Below are positions 56,097 to 57,500 of a stretch of DNA of 57,500 nucleotides, piece after piece (position 1 is the stretch's first letter; each line of letters starts with the position of its first letter). The stretch lies in the NCBI GenBank assembly GCA_905221605.1, contig CAJNDS010000808.1, forward strand, positions 1 through 57,500. Direction: 5' to 3'. The stretch comes from Symbiodinium natans (lineage: Eukaryota; Sar; Dinophyceae; Suessiales; Symbiodiniaceae). The position numbers and the translations under genes were made by a program. Below the pieces are notes generated by a model. That model was not told the origin of the DNA and made no database searches. It was given only the letters and a program-made list of their open reading frames with translations.

Positions 56097-57440
56097 CATC
56101 ATGTAGCTATGCTGTGTGTCTGGGGGCCGTGGTTGGCTGATTGGAGCAGGCTGGCGCAACGACATGATGCGTCTGAGTTGCTTGTTCATTTGGTGCGGAA
56201 GGGCAAGAGCCTCAAGACCATTCCAGGGGTCAAGTCGATGGCAGTCCGGCACTTGGATACGGCATGTGCTGGAAACTTCAGACGCGGGATCATGCTTCGT
56301 GGCACTTCCAATTCCAAGCGGTGCTGAGCGACGCACACTACTGCAGTGTGGTCATTTTGGGCATCAACAACCCTCGCATATCTGGGAGGGGAAAAAGGCG
56401 TATTCCTGCATTTGTGCGCGTGCTTGTTTGGTGCTGCACTGTTTCCATGTTGAACGGGAGATTGAAGCCAAACAGACTAGGATGATCATGATCATGTTCA
56501 GTGGATGTAAGGTTGTCCCTGTTCACTTGGGTGGACGAGCGGACATGGGTCATGATTGCTCGGTGCTCTATCTTGCTGGAGGCCTTCGATGGATTACTGA
56601 CTACTGATGATGGTACGAAAGCTCGCAAGCTTCGAGAAGCGGACCTAACCTTTCGGGAACAAGACAGTTATGTGATCTTGTTGCAACATGTGTAGTGTAC
56701 ATTAGTGTACCATGTCTTTCATTTACGCCGTCTCACACCGGCTGCCTGCTGACACTCGTGTCGCGGCGCCATGCTGGCACTTGTACCGATGGTGGAAATG
56801 CACAAACTGTACAATCACCTTCCGAGCGACTGAAACAAATCACGTATGGCCCAAGCCAACACTAAACACCAGGTTCGCCACGAACCTAGCGGAGAAGGCG
56901 ATGGAACAGAATCCGAACTATCAGATTGAATTTCCATTTTACGTGTATCTGAAGGCCCGTTCAAAAGACAACTGCATACTGGCGGCGCATGAGCACATTC
57001 GACAGGTGCAGCATGCATGTGCGTGCCAGAAATCCAAACCAACAACTGTCCGGGACAAAACCTTGGTTGGAGGACTCATGCTGACGATGGATTGATCCAA
57101 AGCTTTCGACTTTGCTGATCGACGGATGGTGGAGGCGGGTATTGATGACATGCACCTCGATGCCAATCTTGCCAAAGCCCTTAAAATTTTCCTGCAAGGA
57201 GGGACGTGCGAGATTGCGCCCAACGGAAATTTGGGTACTGTCGAGAGCAGCTGGGGCCTCAAACAAGGGTCCAAAGACGCACCGTTTGAACGGACCGTCT
57301 TTGTCATTCAGGTTCTGGGGGAGATTGTCCGGGACAAAGGGCTTCGATGGGTGGGACCACGTGCTCATCTATGCAAATAACATGTTCCTCAAGTGGCAAT
57401 TTCACAGACGGGGTACCAGGCGACCATCAACAGGATGAGG
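56097..57440 (+). pseudogene. Decayed LINE-type (non-LTR) retrotransposon, reverse transcriptase region
   Basis: Reverse-transcriptase motifs are spread over three frames. Motif A appears as LMLTMD, a stop at 57094-57096, then SKAFDFADRRMVEA (57076-57138). After it come ALKIFLQGG and GLKQGSKDAP (motif B-like, 57250-57280). The catalytic block is read only after a frame change, as HVLIYANNMFLKWQF (57361-57400), with YANN where YxDD is expected. Upstream pieces at 56264-56480 (FQAVLSDAHYCSVVILG) and a Cys-pair segment WKCTNC near 56790 may be remnants of the endonuclease and a zinc finger. At least one stop, two frameshifts and loss of both catalytic Asp make it non-functional. It may continue beyond the window edge. 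The wording of the RT block resembles LINEs of Symbiodiniaceae as I remember them; no search was run. Confidence 0.7.
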
Positions 57441-57500
57441 CACTTGGCATGCAAGGCTCCAAATGGACCAGCTTTCTGGATTCCTTTGGTTAGGCAATAC

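Overview
The window is a eukaryotic chromosome end. It opens with uninterrupted CCCTAAA repeats, the C-rich strand read inward as expected at a left telomere, and then passes through about 14 kb of subtelomeric satellites into gene-poor, repeat-rich DNA. CCCTAAA/TTTAGGG telomeres occur in plants, some green algae, dinoflagellates and some apicomplexans. A dinoflagellate (Symbiodiniaceae or a relative) fits best. The reasons are very low gene density, two long uninterrupted genes on one strand, a multi-pass membrane protein with a PAS-like fold of a type I associate with dinoflagellate genomes, and a decayed LINE-type reverse transcriptase. This assignment is inference; no rRNA, organelle gene or clear spliced leader is present to settle it.

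Layout. 1-9861: five telomere-repeat arrays, all in the same orientation, separate unrelated satellite blocks. The blocks are a 1.6 kb unit present twice (poly-C tract, 20-bp dyad repeat, 13-bp repeat), a 2.7 kb array of a ~31-bp minisatellite, and a ~2 kb block of ~400-bp repeats. Several block edges carry perfect or near-perfect hairpins. 9862-14400: an 11-bp CA-rich repeat leads into a 130-175-bp satellite with a 964-bp higher-order period. 14400-31000: no recognisable intact gene; four 469-bp tandem units, a family of ~90-bp dispersed elements, an older duplicated segment carrying a MITE-like insertion in one copy, a gag-like zinc-finger fragment, and a repeat pair of which one member lacks a GT...AG segment. 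31000-41000: low-coding DNA with diverged duplications, including a near-identical 585-bp-spaced tandem duplication.

Two genes are convincing, both on the minus strand and so transcribed toward the telomere. One spans 41027-42715 (562 residues, membrane protein with a PAS-like domain). The other spans 47237-49357 (706 residues, DEAD-box RNA helicase with a C-terminal R3H domain, an Ala-Gln-His repeat insert and a divergent motif VI). Between them lie a GC-rich hairpin repeat cluster, a 33-bp perfect inverted repeat with an array derived from its arm, a TTTTACTA microsatellite and a GGTACC-rich tandem repeat. Beyond the helicase are an 89-nt precursor-microRNA-like foldback, a possible small exon and, at the right edge, a LINE reverse-transcriptase pseudogene whose catalytic YxDD has become YANN.

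Most long open frames in the window are by-products of stop-free tandem repeats and are not genes. Many nominal starts are not ATG, so starts were re-derived from the sequence where it mattered. Copy numbers and repeat boundaries were read by eye and are approximate.
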